In this document: one piece after another, positions 1 through 6,241 of the stretch
Numbering within the stretch: position 1 is the first letter of the stretch
Layout: each line of letters begins with the position of its first letter
From: an uncultured Collinsella sp.
GTDB taxonomy: Bacteria > Actinomycetota > Coriobacteriia > Coriobacteriales > Coriobacteriaceae
Assembly (NCBI GenBank): GCA_902476475.1
Contig: CABSDO010000096.1
Coordinates: forward strand, 1 to 7,050
Length of the DNA stretch: 7,050 nt
Reading direction: 5' to 3'
Program-made: the position numbers and the translations under genes
The notes under the pieces: generated by a model
Told to the model about the DNA's origin: nothing
Seen by the model: only the letters and a program-made list of their open reading frames with translations
Databases searched by the model: none

Positions 1-104
1 GCCTCCGTCGTGAGCAGGACTGTAGAGCAGGAAACTTCACCCGTGCCCGGCCTCGCGGGGAACCGGTGGGATGGACCAGTTCAGATGGGGCTTTAATGCA
101 TGGG

Positions 105-133
105 TGGTCTGTATCTGTGCAAATGGGTATCAT
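105..133 (+). promoter_or_regulatory. Weak candidate promoter for the rnj cluster
   Basis: TATCAT at 128-133 matches five of six positions of the TATAAT -10 consensus and lies in the low-GC stretch upstream of rnj. With a 17-base spacer the -35 position (105-110, TGGTCT) matches only three of six positions of TTGACA. If used, the mRNA would start near 140 and carry a leader of about 110 bases. TTTAAT at 92-97 is an alternative -10 with no recognisable -35. This is a guess from consensus only. Confidence 0.2.
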
Positions 134-230
134 ACTGTGGTTATTGCATCGACTCTGTGATGCTTGTTGTACGTTCCCGGCGGTCGGTTTGCCAGAAGCG
201 CCCCGTCGGTTGTTCCAGACCCGTTTCGAA

Positions 231-237
231 GAAAGGA
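231..237 (+). promoter_or_regulatory. Ribosome binding site of rnj (GAAAGGA)
   Basis: GAAAGGA lies 14 bases before the ATG at 252. The spacing is long, but there is no alternative start codon between the two. The same heptamer precedes yajQ and rimO, which supports its use as a Shine-Dalgarno (SD) sequence in this genome. Confidence 0.55.
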
Positions 238-251
238 AACCACACGAACCT

Positions 252-1922
252 ATGGCAGCTAAAAAATCATCTCCTTTGAAGATCATTCCGCTCGGCGGCC
301 TTGACGGCATCGGCAAGAACATGACGGTCTTCGAATGCGGCGACGACATGGTGCTCGTTGACGCTGGCCTCATGTTCCCCGACGATTCCCAGCCCGGTAT
401 TGACCTGGTGCTTCCCGACTACACCTATGTTCTGGAGAACGAGGAGAAGCTCCGCGGTATCGTCGTCACCCACGGCCACGAGGACCACACCGGTTCGCTT
501 CCGTACCTGCTGCAGGACCTCAACAATAAGGTGCCCATCTTTTCGAGCAAGCTGACGCTTGGCTTTATCGAGGGCAAGCTTTCTGAGTTCCGCATCCGCG
601 CGCCCAAATTCCGCGAGGTCAAGGGCGGCAGCCATGTCAACCTCGGCGGCATCTCGCTCGACTTCTTCTCGATGACGCACTCCATTCCCGGCGCTCTGGG
701 CGTGTTCATCCGCACCAACCAGGGTACCGTTATGCACACCGGCGACTTTAAGCTCGACCAGACGCCCATCGACGGCGTCACGCCCGACTATGCCGCTATC
801 AGCCGCTTTGCCAAGCAGGGTATCGACCTGCTGCTTTCCGACTCCACCAACGCCACGGTTCCCGGCTTTACCAAGTCCGAGGCCGAGGTTGGTCCCAACC
901 TGCTGCACGCCATCAAGAACGCGCCGGGTCGCGTGTTCGTCGCGTCGTTCTCGAGCCACATCCATCGTTTGCAGCAGATCTGCGATGCCGCCCGCAAGTG
1001 CGGCCGTAAGGTCGTTGTGACCGGTCGCTCCATGCTCACGAACACCCGCGTGGCGCGCGAGCTTGGCTACCTCAACATCGACGACGCCGATATCATCGAT
1101 GCCTTTGACATTGATAACCTGCCTGACGACAAGATTGTCGTCATGTGCACCGGTTCGCAGGGCGAGCCGCTGTCGGCCCTGTCCCGCATGGCCAATGGCG
1201 AGCACAAGACGCTCTCCATCCACGAGGGCGATACCGTTATCCTCTCGGCAACTCCTGTTCCCGGCAATGAGAAAGCCGTCCAGCAGGTCGTCAACAGCCT
1301 GGCCAAGCTCGGCTGCGACGTGTGGGATAAGAACCGCGCTCTCGTCCACGTCTCGGGTCACGGTAGCCAGGAGGAGCTCAAGCTCCTGATGGCCATGGCC
1401 AAGCCCACGTACTTTATGCCGGTTCACGGTGAAGCCGTGCATCTGCGCGCCCATGCCCAGCTGGCCCGCAAGATGGGCCTCAAGGACGATCATATCTTTA
1501 TCCTCGACAACGGCGACACGCTCGAGATGCGCGGCGGTATCGTCAAGCGCGGTACGCCCGTCGAGTCCGGCGTCGTTTACGTCGACGGCCTGCGCATCGG
1601 CGATACCGACCCCATCGTCTTGCGCGATCGCCAGAAGCTCGCCAACGACGGTATGGTTACCGCTGTTGCTATCGTCTCGCTCAAACACAAGAAGATCGAG
1701 GCCATCGAGTTCTCGGGCCGCGGTGTCTCGTTTGCCATCGACGACCAGTTCTCCGAGGATGCCTCCGCGTCCATCATGAAGACGATCGAGAAGGGCAAGT
1801 TTAGCTTTACGAGCAGCGGCTCCGATGCCATTCGCAAGGCCGTGCGCGATTCGCTCTCCAACTTTATCTGGAGCCGTACGCGCACCCGTCCGATGATCAT
1901 CCCGGTCGTCATGGAGGTTTAG
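252..1922 (+). CDS. rnj: Ribonuclease J (metallo-beta-lactamase/beta-CASP RNase)
   Basis: This is a 556-residue RNase J, a zinc-dependent 5'-to-3' exoribonuclease and endoribonuclease for mRNA turnover and RNA maturation in the cytoplasm. The length matches the family (about 555 residues in Bacillus RNase J1). The metal-binding signature HGHEDH is at residues 74-79, followed by H143 (MTHSIP), H162 and D165 (MHTGDF). The beta-CASP part carries SDSTN (196-200), the SSHIHR stretch (234-239), TGRSM (257-261), CTGSQGEP (299-306), SGHGSQEEL (368-376) and the late metal ligand H392 in MPVHGE. The C-terminal domain (about 450-556) is present and nothing is missing. The ATG at 252 was chosen because the protein aligns with the family from there (MAAKK, then IIPLGGLDGIGKN) and a GAAAGGA site precedes it; the longer open frame from 66 adds 62 unrelated residues. 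ftsK starts one base after its stop. rnj close to ftsK is a known actinobacterial arrangement, as in Mycobacterium tuberculosis. Confidence 0.97.
   Translation: MAAKKSSPLKIIPLGGLDGIGKNMTVFECGDDMVLVDAGLMFPDDSQPGIDLVLPDYTYVLENEEKLRGIVVTHGHEDHTGSLPYLLQDLNNKVPIFSSKLTLGFIEGKLSEFRIRAPKFREVKGGSHVNLGGISLDFFSMTHSIPGALGVFIRTNQGTVMHTGDFKLDQTPIDGVTPDYAAISRFAKQGIDLLLSDSTNATVPGFTKSEAEVGPNLLHAIKNAPGRVFVASFSSHIHRLQQICDAARKCGRKVVVTGRSMLTNTRVARELGYLNIDDADIIDAFDIDNLPDDKIVVMCTGSQGEPLSALSRMANGEHKTLSIHEGDTVILSATPVPGNEKAVQQVVNSLAKLGCDVWDKNRALVHVSGHGSQEELKLLMAMAKPTYFMPVHGEAVHLRAHAQLARKMGLKDDHIFILDNGDTLEMRGGIVKRGTPVESGVVYVDGLRIGDTDPIVLRDRQKLANDGMVTAVAIVSLKHKKIEAIEFSGRGVSFAIDDQFSEDASASIMKTIEKGKFSFTSSGSDAIRKAVRDSLSNFIWSRTRTRPMIIPVVMEV
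1913..1917 (+). promoter_or_regulatory. Ribosome binding site of ftsK inside the rnj 3' end
   Basis: GGAGG lies in the last codons of rnj (ATG GAG GTT TAG), six bases before TTG at 1924. It decides the start of ftsK: no ATG occurs in the ftsK frame until deep within the membrane domain (residue 137), so a TTG start with this strong site is the best reading. It also implies translational coupling of the two genes. Confidence 0.8.
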
Positions 1923-1923
1923 T

Positions 1924-4704
1924 TTGGCGCGCGGATCTGCACAAAACGCCAAAGGCAATAAGGCCAACAACCAACCGGCATCTGCTAAGGGTGCCGGTTC
2001 CCATCTGCGTGCCAATAAGGGCCACGAGGACGAGTTCGACGATTTTGAACCTCTGGTCGAGCCCTCGGCCAACCGCGATATCGCCGGCGTGGTTATCGCC
2101 GTTTTGGCGATTGCGTCCTTCATTGCCGTGATTTCGCCGGCGACCGCACCCGTTACGGCTGCGGTTGCCGGTTTCTACCACCTGGGCTTTGGTCTGGGCG
2201 CCTACGTGCTGCCGATCGTCATTTTGCTGTTTGCCGCCACGCTCTTTTTAGGTGAGGACTCGCCGCTCAACGCGCGCTCTGTTGCGGGCGGCGCCGTGGT
2301 CTTTATCGCCGTCGTCTCCATTCTTTCGTTGATGGTGCCAGGTACGAGCGACTCGTGCGACCTTATGTTCACGCCGCAAAATCTGTCCGCCTCGGGTGGC
2401 TACATCGGTGCGTTTATTGCGAGTGCGCTGCAAAATGCCCTGGGTAAGCCTATCGCGATGGTAGTCCTGCTGGGCCTTGTCGTCGTGGGCTTGGTCATCA
2501 TTGGCTTTTCGGTGGGCGGCGTTTTGCGCTCTGCTCGCGACCGTGCGGCCGATTTTGCCGAGCGCCGTCGTGCCGATGTTAACGCGAGTCCGTGGGGTGA
2601 CGATGAGGCCCTGTCGGTGCCCGGCGTTGCCCGTCCTCACCTGAGCATTCTTCGTCAAAAGGGCTCCGATGTTGCCGTGACCACGGTCATGGGCAACGAT
2701 GTGGACCCGGTTTTGGACGATGACGACGAGGACGAGGATCCGTTTGTCGACGTGTCCGATGCCGTGGAAGCTGAGCGCGCTAAGACGACGCTGTTGCCGC
2801 GCCGCCATGCCAAGAAGGGCAAGGCTGCGCCCAAGCTCAATACGAGTGAGCCCGACCCGTCTTGGTCCGAGAGCGAGATTGAGCTCACCGAGGGCGATGA
2901 CGAGGACGACGAGGCTCCGATTGAGACCGCAAAGACAACTTTGCTGCCGCGTCGCCATGCAAAGCGCGACCAGGTAACCGGTCAGCTTTCGATGGAAGAC
3001 GACCCCGATAAGATCGACGAGTCCGAGCCGCCGTTTGCCGTGAATCCTGTCTCGGCAGCACCTCAGATCCCCGACTTCTTGAAGCATCCCAAGGTTGCCG
3101 ATGCGCCTGCCTTGAGTGCTGTCGAATCGGCTGCGGCTAGCGATGGGGGAGCGGACGGCGGCGCCGCAGATAACGAGGGCGAAGAAGAGGACGGCCTCAA
3201 ACTTCCGCCACTTGAGATTCTGCATGCCAACCCGCAGTCGGCTTCCTCCGCGTCTTCTGACAAGGAGCTGGAACAGACTGCCGAGTCGCTTCAGTCCACC
3301 TTGCTGGAGTTTGGTCGTAGTGCCCGCGTGGTCGGCTGGATCGCCGGCCCCACGGTGACGACCTTTAAGCTGCAACCTGGCGAGGGCGAGCGCGTGAGCA
3401 AGATTTCGAGCCTCGAGGACGATATCGCGCTATCGCTTGCTGCCCAGTCCGTGCGTATCTTTGCCCCGATCCCCGGCACCTCGCTTGTGGGTATCGAGAT
3501 CCCCAATCGCAAGCGCCAGAACGTCAACCTGGGCGACGTGCTTTCCTATGTGAAGGGCGGTCCGCTCGAGCTCGCCATCGGTCGAGATGCCGAGGGTACG
3601 CCGGTTGTCGCCGACCTTGCCAAGATGCCCCACCTGCTGATTGCCGGTACCACGGGTTCCGGTAAGTCGGTCATGATCAACTCCATCATCACGACCTTGC
3701 TCATGCGCGCCCTTCCCGAGGACGTTCGCCTGATCATGGTCGACCCCAAGCGCGTCGAGCTTGCGGGCTATAACGGTCTGCCGCATCTTTACGTGCCTGT
3801 AGTGACCGAGCCCAAGCAGGCCGCGAGCGCTCTGCAATGGGCCGTGTCCGAGATGGAGCGTCGCTTGAAGGTCTTCGAGCGTCTCAACGTGCGTAAGATC
3901 TCGACCTACAACGAAAAGCAGGCCGCCGGCGAGTTTGAGCATTACGATAACCCGCCGCAAAAGATGCCCTACCTGGTCATCATCATCGACGAGCTCTCGG
4001 ACCTGATGATGGTCGCCGGTAAGGATGTCGAGGCCTCGATCGTGCGTATTGCTCAGCTGGGCCGTGCCGCCGGTATCCACCTTATCGTGGCCACGCAGCG
4101 CCCGAGCTCCAACGTGGTGACGGGCCTCATCAAGGCCAACATCACCAACCGCATCGCCTTTAACGTCGCCACGGGCATCGACTCGCGCGTCATCATCGAC
4201 CAGATGGGTGCCGAAAAGCTCACCGGTTTGGGCGACATGCTGTTCTCTAAGGTCGACTGGGGCAAGCCCCGCCGTATCCAGGGCTGCTTTGTCTCGGATG
4301 ATGAAATCAACGAGATCGTCGAGTTCGTCAAGTCGCAGAGTGAGCCCGACTACCACGAGGAGATCCTGTCTGCCGTGGCGCCCGCTTCCATGTCCATGGC
4401 GGGTGGCGGCGGCATTGTCCGTACCGGAGTCGCCGAGCCGCAAGACGATGATCCGCTCATTTGGGAAGCCGCCCATATTGTGGTGGAATCGCAGCTTGGC
4501 TCCACATCTGGCCTGCAACGTCGTCTGAAGGTTGGCTATGCGCGTGCCGGGCGTATTATGGATATGCTGGAAGAAAAGGGTGTCGTCGGCCCGCCCGACG
4601 GTTCCAAGCCGCGCGAGGTCCTGTTGGACGAGGAGGGGCTTGCCGCGCTGGAGTCTGTCGACGCCGAGATGGCACGTGAAGATCGTGAGTTTGGAGGATT
4701 CTGA
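1924..4704 (+). CDS. ftsK: DNA translocase FtsK/SpoIIIE family
   Basis: This 926-residue membrane-anchored, ATP-driven double-stranded DNA pump clears the chromosome from the closing division septum and helps resolve the terminus. About 50 cytoplasmic residues are followed by four likely membrane helices (about 53-73, 83-109, 119-139, 176-200). A disordered linker follows (about 201-445), rich in Asp/Glu (51 acidic against 20 basic residues in 221-440). The alpha domain (about 446-530) and the RecA-like beta motor come next, with Walker A GTTGSGKS (575-582), Walker B ending in IIIDE (686-690) and ATQRPS (723-728). The winged-helix gamma domain (about 842-905) carries the typical LQRRLKVGYARAGR segment (864-877) and DGSKPREVL; in this family it reads polar DNA motifs. 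The linker contains a duplicated 12-residue motif, given as its own entry. The start is TTG, with GGAGG six bases upstream inside rnj. The stop overlaps the next ATG (TGATG). The domain content is complete; FtsK against SpoIIIE cannot be told apart by sequence, and FtsK is the default name for a non-spore-former. Confidence 0.96.
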   Translation: MARGSAQNAKGNKANNQPASAKGAGSHLRANKGHEDEFDDFEPLVEPSANRDIAGVVIAVLAIASFIAVISPATAPVTAAVAGFYHLGFGLGAYVLPIVILLFAATLFLGEDSPLNARSVAGGAVVFIAVVSILSLMVPGTSDSCDLMFTPQNLSASGGYIGAFIASALQNALGKPIAMVVLLGLVVVGLVIIGFSVGGVLRSARDRAADFAERRRADVNASPWGDDEALSVPGVARPHLSILRQKGSDVAVTTVMGNDVDPVLDDDDEDEDPFVDVSDAVEAERAKTTLLPRRHAKKGKAAPKLNTSEPDPSWSESEIELTEGDDEDDEAPIETAKTTLLPRRHAKRDQVTGQLSMEDDPDKIDESEPPFAVNPVSAAPQIPDFLKHPKVADAPALSAVESAAASDGGADGGAADNEGEEEDGLKLPPLEILHANPQSASSASSDKELEQTAESLQSTLLEFGRSARVVGWIAGPTVTTFKLQPGEGERVSKISSLEDDIALSLAAQSVRIFAPIPGTSLVGIEIPNRKRQNVNLGDVLSYVKGGPLELAIGRDAEGTPVVADLAKMPHLLIAGTTGSGKSVMINSIITTLLMRALPEDVRLIMVDPKRVELAGYNGLPHLYVPVVTEPKQAASALQWAVSEMERRLKVFERLNVRKISTYNEKQAAGEFEHYDNPPQKMPYLVIIIDELSDLMMVAGKDVEASIVRIAQLGRAAGIHLIVATQRPSSNVVTGLIKANITNRIAFNVATGIDSRVIIDQMGAEKLTGLGDMLFSKVDWGKPRRIQGCFVSDDEINEIVEFVKSQSEPDYHEEILSAVAPASMSMAGGGGIVRTGVAEPQDDDPLIWEAAHIVVESQLGSTSGLQRRLKVGYARAGRIMDMLEEKGVVGPPDGSKPREVLLDEEGLAALESVDAEMAREDREFGGF
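2779..2964 (+). repeat. Duplicated 12-residue motif in the FtsK linker
   Basis: AKTTLLPRRHAK is encoded at 2779-2814 (FtsK residues 286-297) and again at 2929-2964 (residues 336-347), exactly 50 residues apart. The two 36-base copies differ at seven positions in seven codons and every difference is synonymous. Each copy follows an acidic run (DDDDEDED at 265-272; DDEDDE at 325-330). This looks like a short linear motif kept by selection on the protein, not a fresh DNA duplication. I know of no named function for it. Confidence 0.9.
4693..4698 (+). promoter_or_regulatory. Ribosome binding site of the rodZ-like gene
   Basis: GGAGGA lies in the last codons of ftsK, five bases before the ATG at 4704. 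With the one-base overlap of stop and start (TGATG) it points to translational coupling with ftsK and supports this start. Confidence 0.8.
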
Positions 4705-6215
4705 TGGCTGCACGCTTTGGTGACATGCTGCTTGAGCAGCGTCGCCGAATGGGCCTTTCCATTCAGCAAGTCGCCAACACGATCAAAATCAGGCCGCAGA
4801 TCATTGAGTTTTTCGAGACCGGTAACTTTGCTTCGATGCCGCCGCGCGGCTATGCGCAGGGCATGATTTCGAGCTATGCTCGCTTTTTGGGCCTCAATCC
4901 GCGCGAGGTCGTCAATGCCTACTTTGACGATCTGATGGCATACGAACGCGAGACGTCGCAGCAGGGCGGTCGTTTTCAGGACGCCGCCGGCTACGTCAAT
5001 TCGCGTTCCTCGGTCGATAACGGGCGCTTCCTGATGGTTCAGGGCGGTCGTTCGACCCGCTATGGACAGCGTCCTCAGCAGGCCGGTTATATTACCGAGA
5101 CGGGTTCGGGCGAGGAGATTCGCTCACAGCGTGACCGGTTCCGCAGTACGCCGATGCCCGAGGACCGTGCACTTCCCGCTGCCCGAGGCGTGGCGCGTGA
5201 CCCTCGTGCCGGCTACGGCGACGGCGGCTATTCCGATCGCGGTTACCGTGGTGCCTCTACGGGACGCTCTCGCGGTGGCTATGCGGATGCCGATACCACG
5301 CAGGTGACGCCGCGTCTTCGCTCTCATTCACAGCCGTATGGCCAGCGCTCTTCGGCTCCGCGTTCGGGCCAGCGTGGCTATCAAGGCCGCGGTGAACTTG
5401 CGCCTCGCTCGGGTCAGCGCAGCCTTCAGGGCCAGGGTGGCTATCGCGGCCGTTCCGATAGCAATCGTGGTCGTATGCCTCAGGGAGGCGGCCGCAGCAG
5501 TTCCAATCGTGGACGCGGCGGATCACGTACTCCTCAAAACAACGGGCTCGATCCGCGTATCGTCTACGCCGGCATCGGTGCCGTTGCGCTGCTGTTGATT
5601 GTGCTCATCGTGGTGCTTCTGCGCGGCTGCGCATCTTCGGCGCCCGAGACCACGCCCGAGACGCCCACTGCTACCAAGACGGCGACCAAGAAGTCTTCTA
5701 AGAAGACCGAAACGGTCGACGAGGACGAAGACACCGATGAGGCGACGGATGAGTCGACTGACTCGGACGCTACCAAGACGACGGCAAAGAAGGAAGAGAA
5801 CGAGGTTACGAAGGTCAAAGTCTCCGTTGCCAAGGGAAAGACCGCGTGGATTGAGGTCAAGGTCGACGGCAAGTCGGTCTATGGCGCCCAAGCGACTGGC
5901 CCCTTTGAGCAGGAGTACACGCCCGAGTCCTCGATCGAGATCACCACGTCCAAGCCTTCCGATGTCACCGTTACCAAGAACGGTGAAAAGGTCCGTTACG
6001 ATACCAAGACCTCGGGCGTGGCGCGTGTGACGATCACCGTTCCCAAGAAGGAGACGACTGATTCCGAGAATGGTGAAAGTTCTGATGGTACCGACACCAC
6101 CGATGGTACCGATACCACCGACGTTACCGATGCCCAGTCCACGGATGGCGCCGATACCGCAACTGACGGTCAGACACCCACCGATTCTACCGACTATTCG
6201 TACGATAGCTATTAA
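4704..6215 (+). CDS. rodZ: RodZ-like transmembrane HTH protein with Arg-rich linker
   Basis: This 503-residue bitopic membrane protein has the RodZ plan: a cytoplasmic Cro-like helix-turn-helix domain (about 1-75, with GLSIQQVANTIKIR at 17-30 and the family's PPRGYAQGMISSYARFLGL at 46-64), a linker, one membrane helix (about 287-306) and an outer domain (about 367-447, VSVAKGKTAWIEVKVDGK and GVARVTI) like the RodZ C-terminal DUF4115 fold. In known species RodZ binds MreB and guides wall synthesis; the HTH domain serves protein contact, not DNA binding. The linker (about 80-280) is unusually long and made of Arg, Gly, Gln, Ser and Tyr, with RG/RGG and GYRGR units. From residue 29 to the membrane there are 40 Arg and no Lys, whereas the outer part has about 20 Lys and few Arg. 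The outer stalk (311-366) and the tail (450-503) are rich in Thr, Asp and Glu. The start overlaps the ftsK stop. The RodZ family call is secure; the role of the linker is unknown. Confidence 0.85.
   Translation: MAARFGDMLLEQRRRMGLSIQQVANTIKIRPQIIEFFETGNFASMPPRGYAQGMISSYARFLGLNPREVVNAYFDDLMAYERETSQQGGRFQDAAGYVNSRSSVDNGRFLMVQGGRSTRYGQRPQQAGYITETGSGEEIRSQRDRFRSTPMPEDRALPAARGVARDPRAGYGDGGYSDRGYRGASTGRSRGGYADADTTQVTPRLRSHSQPYGQRSSAPRSGQRGYQGRGELAPRSGQRSLQGQGGYRGRSDSNRGRMPQGGGRSSSNRGRGGSRTPQNNGLDPRIVYAGIGAVALLLIVLIVVLLRGCASSAPETTPETPTATKTATKKSSKKTETVDEDEDTDEATDESTDSDATKTTAKKEENEVTKVKVSVAKGKTAWIEVKVDGKSVYGAQATGPFEQEYTPESSIEITTSKPSDVTVTKNGEKVRYDTKTSGVARVTITVPKKETTDSENGESSDGTDTTDGTDTTDVTDAQSTDGADTATDGQTPTDSTDYSYDSY
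5355..5438 (+). repeat. Imperfect 15-residue repeat in the RodZ linker
   Basis: Residues 218-230 (bases 5355-5393) and 233-245 (5400-5438) both begin with APRSGQR and agree at 10 of 13 positions. In the seven shared residues five codons differ, all synonymously, so the likeness is kept at protein level. A further pair, SNRGR, occurs at residues 253-257 and 267-271. These are units of the Arg/Gly-rich low-complexity linker. Confidence 0.75.
6084..6119 (+). repeat. 18-bp tandem repeat in the 3' end of the rodZ-like gene
   Basis: Two adjacent 18-base units (6084-6101 and 6102-6119) differ at one base and encode DGTDTT twice (residues 461-472); a degenerate partial third unit follows from 6120 (DVTD). 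The unit length is a multiple of three, so gain or loss of copies would keep the frame. It lies in the acidic Thr/Asp tail outside the membrane. Confidence 0.85.
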
Positions 6216-6227
6216 GCCGCTCGTACG
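6199..6227 (+). other. Possible 7-bp hairpin around the rodZ stop codon
   Basis: CGTACGA at 6199-6205 can pair with TCGTACG at 6221-6227, with a 15-base loop holding the TAA stop (6213-6215). No T-run follows, so it is not an intrinsic terminator. It ends one base before the GAAAGGA site of yajQ and could affect ribosome access there, or be chance, since CGTACG is itself palindromic. Confidence 0.3.
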
Positions 6228-6228
6228 C

Positions 6229-6235
6229 GAAAGGA
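6229..6235 (+). promoter_or_regulatory. Ribosome binding site of yajQ (GAAAGGA)
   Basis: GAAAGGA lies six bases before the ATG at 6242, a normal spacing. It fixes the start of yajQ. Confidence 0.75.
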
Positions 6236-6241
6236 AACATC

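Larger units (their letters stand above)
1..251. other. Upstream region of rnj, no supported gene
   Basis: I see no gene here. The rnj frame is open through this stretch, but the 62 residues it would add to RNase J resemble no part of that family, and the good start is at 252. Frame 1 is open from base 1 to a TAA at 94-96 (31 codons) and could be the tail of an upstream gene, but it uses several codons that are scarce in the neighbouring genes (AGG, GTA, GGA, CCA) and I do not recognise the peptide. Bases 91-180 are about 46% GC (41 of 90 by hand count), clearly below the genes, as expected for a promoter/leader region. A short direct repeat GTCGGTT occurs at 183-189 and 205-211. No riboswitch, T-box or tRNA-like fold could be recognised. 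Confidence 0.6.

Noticed and set aside
61..81. A stem of seven pairs with one mismatch (AACCGGT with ACCAGTT), considered as a terminator of an upstream gene
   Set aside because: No T-run follows and the stem is weak.
1..96. Frame 1 open for 31 codons to TAA, possible tail of an upstream gene such as dapA
   Set aside because: The peptide is not recognisable and its codon use differs from the neighbours; too little sequence to call a gene.
40..120. Riboswitch or T-box leader, because of GGGTGG and GAACCGGTGGGA-like words
   Set aside because: The words do not sit in the order or context of any class I know, and no matching paired elements were found.
66..251. A 62-residue N-terminal extension of RNase J
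   Set aside because: The extension has no family likeness, lower GC and no ribosome binding site at its ATG; RNase J proteins begin near the MAAKK start at 252.
267..2123. A 618-codon open frame on the minus strand opposite rnj
   Set aside because: Its translation resembles no known family and lies opposite a full RNase J; GC-rich third positions make long antisense frames common. The same holds for minus-strand frames at 2248-3375 and 3430-4713.
5586..5634. Lipobox-like cysteine (LLRGC) after the RodZ membrane helix
   Set aside because: Arg before Gly-Cys does not fit a lipobox, and the helix is internal, not an N-terminal signal peptide.
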